Shown here in pieces: positions 40,793 to 50,562 of a DNA stretch of 64,000 nucleotides. The translations under genes and the position numbers were made by a program. Numbering within the stretch: position 1 is the stretch's first letter; each line of letters begins with the position of its first letter. The stretch covers positions 3,782,001 to 3,846,000 of the forward strand of contig NZ_LT629786.1 of assembly GCF_900105675.1 (NCBI RefSeq), given 5' to 3'. The notes under the pieces are model-generated. The model was given only the letters and a program-made list of their open reading frames with translations. It did not search any database and had not been told where the DNA came from. This stretch comes from Pseudomonas synxantha (GTDB lineage: Bacteria > Pseudomonadota > Gammaproteobacteria > Pseudomonadales > Pseudomonadaceae).

Positions 40793-41377
40793 ATGACACG
40801 CGTTGCCGATTACCCGATCCACACCCAATTCACTGAACGCTGGTCGCCCCGCGCCTTTACCGGGGAAAGCATCCCGAAAGAGACCCTGCTGAGTTTCTTC
40901 GAAGCCGCACGCTGGGCACCGTCGGCCTACAACTCGCAGCCGTGGCGGTTTCTCTATGCGCGTCGGGACACCCCGGACTGGGAGCGTTTCCTGGGCCTGC
41001 TGAATGAATTCAACCGCAACTGGGCGCAGCACGCGTCGGCCCTGGTGATCATCGCCTCGAAAACCGACTTCATGGCTCCAGGTGCCACCGAAGAAACCCC
41101 GGCGCTATGGCACACCTTCGACACTGGCTCGGCCTGGGGCCATCTGGCGCTGCAAGCCAGCCTAAGCGGCTGGCATACCCATGGCATGGCCGGTTTCGAT
41201 CAGGAGCTGACCCGCAAGGAGCTGAAGATCCCACAAGGGTACGCGTTGCATGCGGCCGTGGCCGTGGGCAAGCTGGGTGACAAGTCGAGCTTGCCGGAGT
41301 ATCTGCAGGGCCGTGAAGCGCCGAGCCCGCGCAAGCCGTTGACTGAACTGGTGTCTGAGGGCGACTTCAGCCTGTAA
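40793..41377 (+). CDS. Nitroreductase family protein
   Basis: 194 residues; FMN-dependent NAD(P)H nitroreductase fold: FTERWSPRAFTGESIPKETLLSFFEAARWAPSAYNSQPW is the family N-terminus. Likely reduces quinones or nitro compounds; physiological substrate unknown. Starts 154 bases from YcgN, on the opposite strand. Confidence 0.88.
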   Translation: MTRVADYPIHTQFTERWSPRAFTGESIPKETLLSFFEAARWAPSAYNSQPWRFLYARRDTPDWERFLGLLNEFNRNWAQHASALVIIASKTDFMAPGATEETPALWHTFDTGSAWGHLALQASLSGWHTHGMAGFDQELTRKELKIPQGYALHAAVAVGKLGDKSSLPEYLQGREAPSPRKPLTELVSEGDFSL

Positions 41378-41394
41378 GCCTAGTGCAACTCCAA

Positions 41395-41483
41395 TGTGGG
41401 AGGGGGCTTGCTCCCGATAGCGGTGGGTCAGTTAGAAATGTGCTGACAGACATACTGCTATCGGGAGCAAGCCCCCTCCCACA
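41395..41483. repeat. REPIN
   Basis: TGTGGGAGGGGGCTTGCTCC and the matching right arm GAGCAAGCCCCCTCCCACA, between convergent genes. Confidence 0.9.
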
Positions 41484-41508
41484 TTTTAGATTGATGCATG
41501 GCCAAGGA

Positions 41509-42441
41509 TCAGTAGCCCCGGTCGAAGTCCACTTCCCCACGCAACGCTTGCTTGGCCTGGTAGGCGCGCACGTTTTGCACAAACAACGCCACCATCATCG
41601 ACGGCGAGGTCGGTGCCGAGCTGTGCCCGGTCAACAGCAGACCCCACGCTGTCCAAAACGGGTGGCGCTGCGGCAGCGGCTCCTGACGGCACACGTCGAT
41701 CACCGCGCCGGCCAGGTGCCCTTCTTTCAGGGCTTCAACCAGATCGGCATCCACCACCGCCACGCCGCGCCCGACGTTGATAAACAGCGCAGTGGACTTG
41801 AATTGCTTGAACAGTGCGCAGTCGTACAGGTCATGGGTTTCGGGCGTATTGGGCAGCAGGTTGATCACGTAATCGACCTCTCCCACCAAGCGGCCCAACT
41901 GGTCGAGCCCGGCCACTTCGATAAACGGTGCCTGTTCCCGCGCCGTACTGGCGATGCCATACAGCGTGACGCCAAACGGCACGAGAAAATCGGCGACGCT
42001 CTGGCCAATATCGCCGGTGCCGACAATCAGCACCTTGCGCCCCGCCAGGCTCTGGCCCATGCGGTTGTCCCACTTGCGCTCGACCTGGCTGACCAGGCGC
42101 GCCAGCACTTCGCGCTCGTGGCCCAGCATGTAGGTGAGGACGAACTCGGCCATGACCTGGCCATAAATCCCCACCGCACGGGTCAGGCGATAGTCGCGGG
42201 GCAAGCCATCGGCCAGCAGCGGCGTAATACCGGCCCAGGTCGATTGCAGCCACTGCGGGTGATGGCCCTGGCGCAACAGGGTCGCCAGCAGATCGGGCTG
42301 GCCCAGCCATACCGGGCAATCGGCGGCCAGCCGCGAGAGTTCGGCAGAATCGCCGCTGGTCAGCACTTCAAGGTCTGGGGCCGCTTCCTTGAGCAATTGG
42401 GCGTAGAGCGGGTGATCCTGTTCAGCAATCAGAACACGCAT
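41509..42441 (-). CDS. D-2-hydroxyacid dehydrogenase
   Basis: 310 residues. NAD(P)-binding Rossmann motif VLIVGTGDIGQSVADFL, catalytic region NVGRGVAVVDADLVEALKEG with the Arg and the family His near FWTAWGLLLTGHS. Likely glyoxylate/hydroxypyruvate or 2-oxoacid reductase; exact substrate not readable. Lies downstream of rnd/ycgL on the same strand. Confidence 0.88.
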   Translation of the reverse strand: MRVLIAEQDHPLYAQLLKEAAPDLEVLTSGDSAELSRLAADCPVWLGQPDLLATLLRQGHHPQWLQSTWAGITPLLADGLPRDYRLTRAVGIYGQVMAEFVLTYMLGHEREVLARLVSQVERKWDNRMGQSLAGRKVLIVGTGDIGQSVADFLVPFGVTLYGIASTAREQAPFIEVAGLDQLGRLVGEVDYVINLLPNTPETHDLYDCALFKQFKSTALFINVGRGVAVVDADLVEALKEGHLAGAVIDVCRQEPLPQRHPFWTAWGLLLTGHSSAPTSPSMMVALFVQNVRAYQAKQALRGEVDFDRGY

Positions 42442-42548
42442 GGTTCAAACCTTTCAAAAACAGTGCAGACGGCCGCCCGCATCCTTACGGCCACCGTCCT
42501 CTAATACGATTCCATTAAAGCCTGTGCCCTGATGCGGGCACTGATCGA

Positions 42549-42842
42549 TCACATCGGGTCGTTGCGGCGCAGCAGCTCTTCAGGCAAGTGCTCGATGTAC
42601 TCATCCTCGGCCGGCGGCATTTGCAGGTGGTAACCCTGCTTGTCGAGGTTTTCCAGCACCACCGTGATGTCTTCGCGGGACAGCTTGCGCTCCGGCGTCA
42701 GCACCATGTCGAAGGCGTGGTGCGCCTTGCCGAAAGCTTCCATCAAGGGTTCTGGCACGCGTTCCAAAGCGTCGCTTTTGAGCACATAGAGGTACATGCC
42801 GTCTTTTTTCTTGCTGCGATAGATGGAGCAAATACGTTTCAA
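42549..42842 (-). CDS. YcgL domain protein
   Basis: 97 residues, [38 protein letters not shown] matches the YcgL family (fold known, function not). Its start overlaps the stop of rnd by four bases, so it is translated with rnd. Confidence 0.88.
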   Translation of the reverse strand: MKRICSIYRSKKKDGMYLYVLKSDALERVPEPLMEAFGKAHHAFDMVLTPERKLSREDITVVLENLDKQGYHLQMPPAEDEYIEHLPEELLRRNDPM

Positions 42843-43972
42843 GGCTGTTCTCCGGCAGTGGCCAGGCTGTCGAGCAGCGCTTGGCCCATCAGCTCGCGAC
42901 GCCAGCCACGCAGCGAGTCTGGCAATTGATAAGGCCCATCGGGGTAGCCGCTTTTAACCAGGGCTTCGAGGGTTTTCTTGCGCAGCATCAGTTCCGGCGC
43001 CATGTCCAGGCGTTCGGCGAACGTCTGGCCCAGGGCGCGCAGTTGCTTGATCAGCGTGGCTGCGTCCACCGGCAAAGGCTCGGCGACGGCGGGAGGCCAT
43101 TGGTCCATCGGCACGCTGCCGGCTCGCTTGATCAGGTCCAGCAGGAACTGGCCGTCCTGGCGCACGGTGCGCGGGTGCATGTCTTCGATCTTGCCCAGCG
43201 CCGCCAGGTTATCCGGCTGGGATTTGGCCAGCGGCCACAACGAGTGTTCGCGAATGATACGGTTGCGCGGCAGGTCGCGGGCACGGGCTTGCTGCTCGCG
43301 CCAGGCGCATAGCTCACGCAGCACGGCGAGTTGGGCACGGGAGAGTTTCCATGCCAGCTTGGCATCGCGGTAGACCTCGTAGGGGTCGATCTCACGACGC
43401 AGGTTGGCCACCAGTTCGGCACCGTCTTCCAGTACCCAGGCGTACTTGTCATCCGATAGCTGCGGGCGCAGGCGGATATACACCTCGGCCAGGTGCACCG
43501 CGTCTTCGGCGGCGTAGCTGACCTGCGTCTCGGACAATGGGCGCTGCAGCCAGTCGGAGCGGGTTTCGCCCTTGGGCAGCTCGATGTCCAGCACGGCTTG
43601 TACCAGGCGTGAGTAGCCCATGGAGAAACCAAGATTGAGATAAGCCGCCGCCAACTGGGTGTCGAACAACGGCACCGGCAGGCTGCCGGTCAGGCGTAGC
43701 AGCACTTCCAGGTCTTCGCTGCAGGCGTGCACCACCTTGATCACGCCTGAGTTTTCCAGCAAGGCGGCCAAGGGTTGCCAATTATCGATGGTCAGCGGAT
43801 CGATCAGGTAAGCGCGGATGCCATCACCGATCTGGATCAGCCCGGCAATAGGATAAAAGGTGTCGACCCGCATGAATTCGGTGTCGAGGGCGACGAATGG
43901 CAACTGCTGCCATTCGGCGCAATGCTGGCCGAGGCTATCGTTGTCGCAGATCCAGTGAATATCGATGGCCAC
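42839..43972 (-). CDS. rnd: Ribonuclease D
   Basis: 377 residues; DEDD 3'-5' exonuclease for tRNA and small RNA 3' ends. The exonuclease motif [16 protein letters not shown] includes Asp30 and Glu32; two HRDC-like domains follow. GTG start at 43972 has GGAG six bases upstream; the longer frame to 44041 lacks family similarity before VAIDIHW. Overlaps ycgL by four bases. Confidence 0.93.
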   Translation of the reverse strand: MAIDIHWICDNDSLGQHCAEWQQLPFVALDTEFMRVDTFYPIAGLIQIGDGIRAYLIDPLTIDNWQPLAALLENSGVIKVVHACSEDLEVLLRLTGSLPVPLFDTQLAAAYLNLGFSMGYSRLVQAVLDIELPKGETRSDWLQRPLSETQVSYAAEDAVHLAEVYIRLRPQLSDDKYAWVLEDGAELVANLRREIDPYEVYRDAKLAWKLSRAQLAVLRELCAWREQQARARDLPRNRIIREHSLWPLAKSQPDNLAALGKIEDMHPRTVRQDGQFLLDLIKRAGSVPMDQWPPAVAEPLPVDAATLIKQLRALGQTFAERLDMAPELMLRKKTLEALVKSGYPDGPYQLPDSLRGWRRELMGQALLDSLATAGEQP

Positions 43973-44094
43973 ACGGCTCTCCCTTGAAGAATGGCGCGCA
44001 GTATATATCGCTAAAGGGACTTGCGAGCATCCGCTGTGCACACAGCATCATGAAAACTCCGACAGGAGATGAAGAATAGTCCGACGAATGGAAG

Positions 44095-44694
44095 TTATCC
44101 TCTCTTACGCAGAACGTAGACGCACCACAGCCTGGAGCCCGGGAGGAACTCCTGATAATTCAGAATCTTGAAGCCTGCCTGACGAAACTCGTCTTCCACC
44201 GGTGTTCCTACGCTCACCGCGACAATGACCGTATCGCGGCTGACGCGGTGAAACTCGCGTAACAACATTAATCGCCCATCGCTGCCGGGCACATGACGAA
44301 ACAATTCCAGGCAGAAAATACAGTCCACCGCATTCGCCGATAGGCCAATGGAAAACGCCGAGCCCTGGAATGTCTTGACGCGCTTGAGTAGCGCCCCAGG
44401 ATGATGGGTACGAGCATGATCGAGCATGGCCTGGGAGTGGTCCGAGGCCAGAATCACCCGGTTGACGTGCTCAGCCAACACCGGCCAGAAACGCCCCGAA
44501 CCACACGCCAGGTCAAGGATAAGCCCCGGCTCGCCGGCCACCTTCAATGCATGGCGTACCAGCCGCGTATCCCGCCACGCCGCCAGGCGCTGCAGCAGCC
44601 GGGGTGGGCGCGGATCACCGCAGACCCTGGCGTGCTCACGGCCACAGCGCTCAGCGAATTCGATCTCAATGGAGGATGGGGGTTGTGGCGACAT
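44095..44694 (-). CDS. Class I SAM-dependent methyltransferase
   Basis: 199 residues; SAM motif I is LDLACGSGRFWPVL (from Asp61) and the core continues RVILASDHSQAMLDHAR. A methyltransferase-11 type protein with no other domain; substrate unknown. Neighbours on the same strand are the glutamine-synthetase-like gene (100 bases upstream) and rnd. Confidence 0.85.
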   Translation of the reverse strand: MSPQPPSSIEIEFAERCGREHARVCGDPRPPRLLQRLAAWRDTRLVRHALKVAGEPGLILDLACGSGRFWPVLAEHVNRVILASDHSQAMLDHARTHHPGALLKRVKTFQGSAFSIGLSANAVDCIFCLELFRHVPGSDGRLMLLREFHRVSRDTVIVAVSVGTPVEDEFRQAGFKILNYQEFLPGSRLWCVYVLRKRG

Positions 44695-44794
44695 CGCGGG
44701 CTCATGTGGATAGAACGGTAGTGAACGACCTTGATCCGCAGCTTAACCACCGCAACGTGAAAAAAAGGTCGAAAGCCTCACTACCGTGAATCGG

Positions 44795-46165
44795 TCACGC
44801 CTGGTGCAGGTACCAACGCCAATCCTGCTCACCCACCTCGCCCATGAACTGGCGGTATTCCTCGCGTTTAACCGCCAGATAGACGCCGAGAAATTCACTG
44901 CCGAACGCATCCCGTGCCCAACTTGACCCCTCAAGGGCGCGCAGGGTGGTCAGCCAATCGGTAGGCAGCAACTCCTTGGCCTGGGCGTAGCCGTTGCCTT
45001 CCACCGGGGCACCGGGGTCGCGCTGTTCGCGGATGCCGCGGTGGATGCCGGCAAGAATCGCAGCGGCCGCCAGGTAAGGATTGGCGTCAGCCCCGCAAAT
45101 GCGATGCTCGATATGCCGGGAATGGGCCGGGCCGCCGGGCACGCGCAGGCTGACGGTGCGGTTGTCCACGCCCCAGGTGGCGGCCAGGGGCGCGTAGCTG
45201 TTGGTCTGGAAGCGCCGATAAGAGTTGGCGTTAGGGCAGAACATCAGCAACGAATCAAGCAAGGTGTCGAGCATGCCGCCCACCGCCTGGCGCAACAGCG
45301 GCGTGCCATCAGCCGCCTCGCTGGCGAACAGGTTATGGCCCTGGGCATCGGCCAGGCTGACATGCATATGCATGCCGGTGCCGGCCAGGTCATCGAATGG
45401 CTTGGCCATGAAACACGCCGTCATCCCGTGCTTGTGGGCCACGCCCTTGACCAGGCGTTTGTAGCGCACCGCCTCGTCCATCGCCTGCAATGCGTCAGTG
45501 CGATGCTCGAGGGTGATTTCAACCTGGCCCGGAGCGTATTCGGAGATGGCCGTGCGCGCCGGGATACCTTGCAGTTTGCAGGCGCTATAGAGGTCGGCGA
45601 GAAACGGCTCGATCTGCTCCAGTTCGCGCAGGCCGTAGACCTGGGTCGAACGTGGACGCTTGCCGTCCGAGTCCCGCGCCGGTTGCGGGCGACCGTTGCT
45701 GTCGGGCTTCTGGTCGAGCAGGTAGAACTCCAGTTCCGCGGCCATCACTGGGTAATAACCGTCGGCCTTGAGCGCATCGATGACCTTGGCCAGCAAGTGC
45801 CGGGGGTCGGCGACGGTGGCGGGTAAGCCTTCGGTGGGGTGCATGCTGACTTGCACCGCAGCGGTTGGGATCAAGCGCCAGGGCATGCGCTGCAGACTGC
45901 CGCTGACTGGGTAGGCGCGACAGTCGATATCGCCCACGCCCCATACCAGCCCGGAGTCATCTACGTCGTCGCCATTGATGGTCAAGCCGAGGATGGTGCT
46001 GGGCAGTGGCCGGCCGGTTTCGTACACCGCCAGCAGCTCGTCGCGGTGCAGCAGCTTGCCGCGTGGTACGCCGTTGTTGTCGAGGATAAACAGCTCGAAC
46101 AGCTCGATGTCCGGGTTCTGTTCAAGGAACGCCTGGGCTTCGTGCAGGCTGGCAAAAACACTCAT
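44795..46165 (-). CDS. Glutamine synthetase family protein, gamma-glutamylpolyamine synthetase type
   Basis: 456 residues. GS catalytic domain: GTGMHMHVSL (Mg/substrate), NANSYRRFQTNSYAP (substrate loop), and NRTVSLRVPGGP / RHIEHRICGADANPYLAAAA near the C terminus. This is the PuuA/PauA branch that gamma-glutamylates polyamines or other amines, not the housekeeping GlnA, whose start (MS..VLxxI) differs. No puuBCD-like partners are adjacent. Divergent from a PheC-like periplasmic protein. Confidence 0.85.
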   Translation of the reverse strand: MSVFASLHEAQAFLEQNPDIELFELFILDNNGVPRGKLLHRDELLAVYETGRPLPSTILGLTINGDDVDDSGLVWGVGDIDCRAYPVSGSLQRMPWRLIPTAAVQVSMHPTEGLPATVADPRHLLAKVIDALKADGYYPVMAAELEFYLLDQKPDSNGRPQPARDSDGKRPRSTQVYGLRELEQIEPFLADLYSACKLQGIPARTAISEYAPGQVEITLEHRTDALQAMDEAVRYKRLVKGVAHKHGMTACFMAKPFDDLAGTGMHMHVSLADAQGHNLFASEAADGTPLLRQAVGGMLDTLLDSLLMFCPNANSYRRFQTNSYAPLAATWGVDNRTVSLRVPGGPAHSRHIEHRICGADANPYLAAAAILAGIHRGIREQRDPGAPVEGNGYAQAKELLPTDWLTTLRALEGSSWARDAFGSEFLGVYLAVKREEYRQFMGEVGEQDWRWYLHQA

Positions 46166-46548
46166 GGGGGCTTCTCATACGTTTGGGTCAGGCAGATGCG
46201 CACAGGAGCGCGTCATCCATGGGGGTAGATCAACGTAGGAAAAAGGTATCGGGTGGGCGTGCGTGTCGGCAGTGAAACAAGGCCCAAAAGGCCAGTTCGG
46301 AGGGTAGCGCCTCAATATCGGCCCGGCCGGGCACGGGCAATGTCACGGGATGAGGGGAAGAACCGTCCATGCGCAAATCACATTGAGGTAGATGCCCGGT
46401 ACCTTAGCACGCGTTGATCGCGAGTTAGATCCAGGTTCTATAACGTTTTGTTGCAATGCGGCCAAACATTCGCCGCCCCTTGCTACCTTGGCGCTCTGCT
46501 GGAAATAATGGCCGCCCCCCCCGCATGGCCTCCAAGGATTCGACTCCC
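46166..46548. other. Divergent intergenic region (383 bases)
   Basis: Lies between the glutamine-synthetase-like gene (minus) and the PheC-like gene (plus) and must contain both promoters. A weak promoter candidate is TTGATC (46414-46419) with TATAAC (46439-46444), but the 19-base spacer is long. No clear operator, terminator or small gene seen. Confidence 0.4.
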
Positions 46549-47322
46549 ATGAAAGTGCCTCTAGCCCTCTGTGTACTGGCGACCCTGGCAAGCACCGCCC
46601 AGGCCGACACCGCCGCCTCGCGCCTGGATGAAGTACTTCAGCGCGGCACCCTCACCGTCTGCACCACCGGCGACTACAAGCCCTACACCTCGTTGCGTAC
46701 CGACGGCCGCTATGAAGGCATTGACATTGCCATGGCCGAATCCCTGGCCAAGAGCCTCAACGCCAAGGTCAACTGGGTGCCTACGACCTGGAAAACCCTG
46801 ATGCCGGACTTCCTTGCCCAACGTTGCGACATCGCCGTGGGCGGTATTTCCGTGTCGCTGGAGCGCCAGAAAAAGGCCTTCTTCAGCCAGTCCCTCGGAG
46901 TCGACGGCAAGATCCCGCTGGTGCGCTGCGCCGACGTGCAGCGCTACCAGACAGTCGAACAGATCAATCAGCCCCAGGTGCGAGTGATCGAGCCGGCAGG
47001 CGGCACTAACGAAGTGTTTGCCCGCGCCCACCTGGCCAAAACGCAGATTCGCCTGCATGACAATGTGACGATTTTTGACCAATTGCTGGCAGGCAAGGCC
47101 GACGTGATGATCACCGACGCCAGCGAGGCGCGCTACCAGCAGAAGCTCAAGCCTGGTTTGTGTGCGGTCAACCCGGAGCAGCCAATGCAATACAGTGAAA
47201 AAGCCTTCCTGCTGCCTCGGGATGATGTGGCCTGGAAGAGTTATGTGGATCAGTGGCTGCATCTGAGTGTGGCGACTGGCGCGTATGCGGGCATTGTCAG
47301 CCAGTGGCTGGCCGCGCCTTGA
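46549..47322 (+). CDS. Periplasmic PheC-like (cyclohexadienyl dehydratase family) solute-binding protein
   Basis: 257 residues with a signal peptide (KVPLALCVLATLASTAQA). The mature sequence (SRLDEVLQRGTLTVCTTGDYKPYTSLRTDGRYEGIDIAMAESLAKSL) and the tail (EKAFLLPRDDVAWKSYVDQWLHLS) fit the type 2 periplasmic binding protein fold of the secreted cyclohexadienyl/arogenate dehydratase PheC of Pseudomonas. It may make phenylpyruvate, or it may only bind amino acids; the fold does not discriminate. ATG 46549 gives the clean signal peptide. Confidence 0.78.
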   Translation: MKVPLALCVLATLASTAQADTAASRLDEVLQRGTLTVCTTGDYKPYTSLRTDGRYEGIDIAMAESLAKSLNAKVNWVPTTWKTLMPDFLAQRCDIAVGGISVSLERQKKAFFSQSLGVDGKIPLVRCADVQRYQTVEQINQPQVRVIEPAGGTNEVFARAHLAKTQIRLHDNVTIFDQLLAGKADVMITDASEARYQQKLKPGLCAVNPEQPMQYSEKAFLLPRDDVAWKSYVDQWLHLSVATGAYAGIVSQWLAAP

Positions 47323-47353
47323 TGGCGACCCAACCGGTACACCGCGGTCAAAG

Positions 47354-47442
47354 TGTGGGAGGGGGCTTGCTCCCGATTGCGGTGGATCAGTCAGAATATT
47401 TTTGACTGACACACCGCTATCGGGAGCAAGCCCCCTCCCACA
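47354..47442. repeat. REPIN
   Basis: TGTGGGAGGGGGCTTGCTCC with the right arm GAGCAAGCCCCCTCCCACA, between the PheC-like gene and cynR. Confidence 0.9.
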
Positions 47443-47453
47443 TTTTGGTTGTC

Positions 47454-48338
47454 TTACACCATGGCAATCGCGCTTGCCCCGCCACTTGGCGCCATTATCA
47501 ACTCAACGAACGCCCTGCACGCGGCGCTGCGGTAGGCGCCTTTGCGGCTCAAAAGCGCGGCAGTACGCCGCGGTAGCGGTGGGTCGACGGCCACGTCATG
47601 CAGGCCTGCCTGCGCCTGGGCCAGTGCTCGCGGCAGGATGGTTGCCAGCGGCGTGCTAAGCACGATCTCGATAATGGCACTGATGGAGTTGGCCTCCATG
47701 GCGATGCACGGTTTAACCCCTTGCTGACGGCAGTAATCATCGATGTAGCGGCGGGTGGCGAACCCCGTATTGAGTAGCACCAGCGGCTGCTCGAGCCAAT
47801 CCAGGCGGTTCAGTTGGGGATGAGTGGCACCCACGACCACACTCAGTTCTTCGACAAACACCGCCTCACACTCGATGTCCGGCCCATGCTCGCCGGTAAA
47901 TCCGATGCCGATATCCAGCAGATCCTCGCCCAGGGCGGCTTCGATGCGGTCCTGGGTCAGTTCTTCGATGCTCAAAGTAATGCCCGGATACAGCCGGTTG
48001 AACCGCGCCAGCAGCGGGCCGATCAGGTAGGCGGTAAAGGTCGGCGTCATCGCCAGGCGCAAATGCCCGCGGCTAAGGTCTTGCACATCGTGAATGGCGC
48101 GGGTGCCGGCCTGCAGGTCCTGCAACGCCAGCCGCGCAAAACGCACATAGGCCTGCCCTGCATCGGTCAAGCTGATGCTGCGCCCGGAGCGGTCAAGCAG
48201 CGGCGCACCCAGGCTTTCTTCAAGTTGCTTGATCTGCTGCGACAAGGTCGGCTGCGACACATGCAACGCTTCGGCGGCGCGGGTGAAATTACGGTGCTCG
48301 GCGACGGCCAGCAAATAACGGATATGGCGCAACAGCAT
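47454..48338 (-). CDS. cynR: LysR regulator CynR of the cyanate operon
   Basis: 294 residues. [36 protein letters not shown] is nearly identical in plan to E. coli CynR, and it is divergent from cynTS. Binds cyanate as effector and activates cyn genes. ATG 48338 chosen by family start. The shared divergent region carries a possible operator. Confidence 0.92.
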   Translation of the reverse strand: MLLRHIRYLLAVAEHRNFTRAAEALHVSQPTLSQQIKQLEESLGAPLLDRSGRSISLTDAGQAYVRFARLALQDLQAGTRAIHDVQDLSRGHLRLAMTPTFTAYLIGPLLARFNRLYPGITLSIEELTQDRIEAALGEDLLDIGIGFTGEHGPDIECEAVFVEELSVVVGATHPQLNRLDWLEQPLVLLNTGFATRRYIDDYCRQQGVKPCIAMEANSISAIIEIVLSTPLATILPRALAQAQAGLHDVAVDPPLPRRTAALLSRKGAYRSAACRAFVELIMAPSGGASAIAMV

Positions 48339-48352
48339 CGACAACACTCCAA

Positions 48353-48371
48353 CTATAGGCACAACTTATAG
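48353..48371. promoter_or_regulatory. Candidate CynR operator
   Basis: CTATA (48353-48357) and TATAG (48367-48371) form an inverted repeat with a 9-base centre between cynR and cynT. Position and symmetry fit a LysR recognition site; binding is inferred. Confidence 0.45.
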
Positions 48372-48450
48372 GAAGCATAATAAACCGGTCTTGGACGCTA
48401 TAGCTGAAAACTTCCATCCTTGCCCCATCAGCGACGCAAGGAGAACCACC

Positions 48451-49092
48451 ATGCAGCATCTCATCGACGGCTTTCGCAAATTCCAGGGTGAAGCCTTTAC
48501 CCAGCGCAGCGACCTGTTCAAACACCTGGCGACCACGCAAAACCCAGGCACCTTGTTTGTGTCCTGCTCTGACAGCCGCGTAGTCCCGGAGCTTTTGACC
48601 CAACAGGAACCCGGCGATCTGTTCGTCATCCGCAATGCCGGCAATATAGTGCCGTCCTACGGGCCGGAGCCGGGCGGCGTGTCGGCCACGGTCGAATATG
48701 CCGTGGCGGTACTCGGGGTCAGCGACATTGTGATTTGCGGGCATTCGGACTGCGGCGCAATGACCGCGATTTCCACCTGTACATGCCTGGACCACCTGCC
48801 GGCCGTGGCCAACTGGTTGCGCCATGCCGAGTCGGCCAAGGTGATCAACGCTTCACGCCAGCACGTCTCGGACGCTGCACGCCTGGATGCATTGGTGCGC
48901 GAAAACGTAGTCGCCCAATTGGCTAATCTCAAGACTCACCCCAGCGTCGCCCTGGCCCTGGAACAAAGCCGGATGAACCTGCATGGCTGGGTCTACGACA
49001 TCGAAACCGGCGGCATTGACGCTTTGGACGGGCGCACCGGGCGCTTCGTCTCCCTGCTCGACCATCCAGCCGCCTGTGCCCACGCCGCCTGA
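48451..49092 (+). CDS. cynT: Carbonic anhydrase, beta class (cyn operon)
   Basis: 213 residues. Zinc ligands Cys39 (SCSDSR), His98 and Cys101 (HSDCG); Asp41 and Arg43 form the usual dyad. Supplies or recovers bicarbonate for the cyanase reaction. AAGGAG lies about seven bases upstream of the ATG. Twenty-eight bases separate it from cynS. Confidence 0.94.
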   Translation: MQHLIDGFRKFQGEAFTQRSDLFKHLATTQNPGTLFVSCSDSRVVPELLTQQEPGDLFVIRNAGNIVPSYGPEPGGVSATVEYAVAVLGVSDIVICGHSDCGAMTAISTCTCLDHLPAVANWLRHAESAKVINASRQHVSDAARLDALVRENVVAQLANLKTHPSVALALEQSRMNLHGWVYDIETGGIDALDGRTGRFVSLLDHPAACAHAA

Positions 49093-49120
49093 ACCTGACT
49101 TAAACCAAGAGGACGTCACC

Positions 49121-49591
49121 ATGTTGCAATCCCAATTCGCCCAAACCCCACGCCTGGCCCTGGCCGACACCATTATCGACCTCAAGGCGCGCAAGAACCT
49201 GTCCTGGCAGGACCTCACCGACGGCACCGGCCTGAGCCTGGCCTTCGTCACGGCCGCCCTGCTCGGCCAGCATCCGTTGCCCAAGGACGCCGCCGACATT
49301 GTGTGCGACAAACTCGACCTCGACCAAGACGCCAGCCGCCTGCTGCAAAGCGTGCCCCTGCGCGGCAGTTTCCCAGGCGGCGTGCCGACCGATCCGACCA
49401 TGTACCGTTTCTACGAAATGCTGCAGGTCTACGGCTCTACCCTAAAAGCCTTGGTGCATGAACAGTTTGGCGACGGCATCATCAGCGCCATCAATTTCAA
49501 GCTGGATATCAAGAAAGTCGAAGACCCGGACGGCGGTTCCCGTGCGGTCATCACCCTAGACGGCAAATACCTGCCGACCAAACCCTTCTGA
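49121..49591 (+). CDS. cynS: Cyanate hydratase (cyanase)
   Basis: 156 residues, exactly the E. coli length. Active-site residues Arg96, Glu99 and Ser122 are all in place ([11 protein letters not shown]...GISAIN). Decomposes cyanate with bicarbonate to CO2 and carbamate. RBS AAGAGGA upstream. Forms an operon with cynT; the CynX-type permease of this window lies about 11 kb away. Confidence 0.96.
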   Translation: MLQSQFAQTPRLALADTIIDLKARKNLSWQDLTDGTGLSLAFVTAALLGQHPLPKDAADIVCDKLDLDQDASRLLQSVPLRGSFPGGVPTDPTMYRFYEMLQVYGSTLKALVHEQFGDGIISAINFKLDIKKVEDPDGGSRAVITLDGKYLPTKPF

Positions 49592-49646
49592 TTTCCCGGC
49601 AACCGTCTACGCTCTTGGCACATCAACAAGAACGAGGGACGGGTAA

Positions 49647-50486
49647 ATGAACACACTGCTTCGATTCACCTGGCTGCTGCTGTTGTGTTGCAGCCAGGTG
49701 CATGCCGACACGGCTCAGGAAGCGGACGCCCAGGCCGCCAAGGCCCTGCTGGAAAAAGCCTTGGCGTACTACCACCAGCAAGGCGACAAGGCCTTTGCCG
49801 CCTTCAGCCGTCAAGGCGAATTCATCGACCAGGACCGCTATGTATTTGTGGTCGATACCCAGGGCGTGTTGCTCGCCAGTGGCGGCCCCTCCTCTGCCTT
49901 GATCGGTCGCGACGTGTCCGAGGTACTCGGGCCAGATTTGCGTCAGTCATTCAAGGACACGCTCAAGGTGCCCGAAGGCCAGGGCATCCAACAGGCTGAC
50001 TATCGTTGGCAGAACTGGAATGACGGCAAGGTCGAACACAAGCACGTGTTTTATCAGCGGGTGGGCGAACGCATCCTCGCGGTGGGCTATTACCTGCCCC
50101 GGGCCACGCCGGAACAGGCGCGAGCGCTGCGCAACAAGGCGGTGAATGCGCTGGTGAAGGACGAAACCGGTACACTCAAGGCGATCAACTCCTTGCAGGG
50201 CGGTTTCCTGCAGGATGACCTGTATGTATTTGTGGTCGACCTGGATACCCATCGTTATGTGGCCCACGGCACCAACCTGCGCTTGGTCAATACCGACTTC
50301 GGCAAGATCAAGGACCCGGACGGCAAGCCGGTGGGTGAGCCGATCCTCAAGCTGATGGCCGAGCAGGATCAGGGGGAATACAAGTACCGCTGGAAGAACC
50401 CGGTGACCGGCAAGGTCGAGAACAAGCACGCTTATGTGCGCAAGACCGGGCACTTCATGGTGGCGGTGGGTTACTACAGCCCCTGA
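49647..50486 (+). CDS. Periplasmic double Cache-domain protein
   Basis: 279 residues: signal peptide (MNTLLRFTWLLLLCCSQVHA), then two related Cache-type sensory modules: YVFVVDTQGVLLASGGPSSALIG...RILAVGYYLP and YVFVVDLDTHRYVAHGTNLRLVN...FMVAVGYYSP. No transmembrane or signalling domain follows, so it is probably a free periplasmic ligand-binding protein rather than a chemoreceptor. Starts 56 bases after cynS; co-transcription is possible. Confidence 0.85.
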   Translation: MNTLLRFTWLLLLCCSQVHADTAQEADAQAAKALLEKALAYYHQQGDKAFAAFSRQGEFIDQDRYVFVVDTQGVLLASGGPSSALIGRDVSEVLGPDLRQSFKDTLKVPEGQGIQQADYRWQNWNDGKVEHKHVFYQRVGERILAVGYYLPRATPEQARALRNKAVNALVKDETGTLKAINSLQGGFLQDDLYVFVVDLDTHRYVAHGTNLRLVNTDFGKIKDPDGKPVGEPILKLMAEQDQGEYKYRWKNPVTGKVENKHAYVRKTGHFMVAVGYYSP

Positions 50487-50505
50487 CCTGGCTTGGAATG
50501 CAATA

Positions 50506-50540
50506 AAAATGTGGGAGGGGGCTTGCTCCTCCCACATTTT
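50506..50540. repeat. Short REP hairpin
   Basis: AAAATGTGGGAGGGG / CCTCCCACATTTT folded on itself, between the Cache protein gene and the MFS gene end. Confidence 0.75.
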
Positions 50541-50562
50541 GATCTCCTACATTCATTTGGAC

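Noticed and set aside
41395..47442. Repeated GTGGGAGG..CCTCCCAC units considered as a CRISPR-like array
   Set aside because: Repeats are palindromic REP pairs kilobases apart, not evenly spaced with unique spacers, and no cas genes are present.
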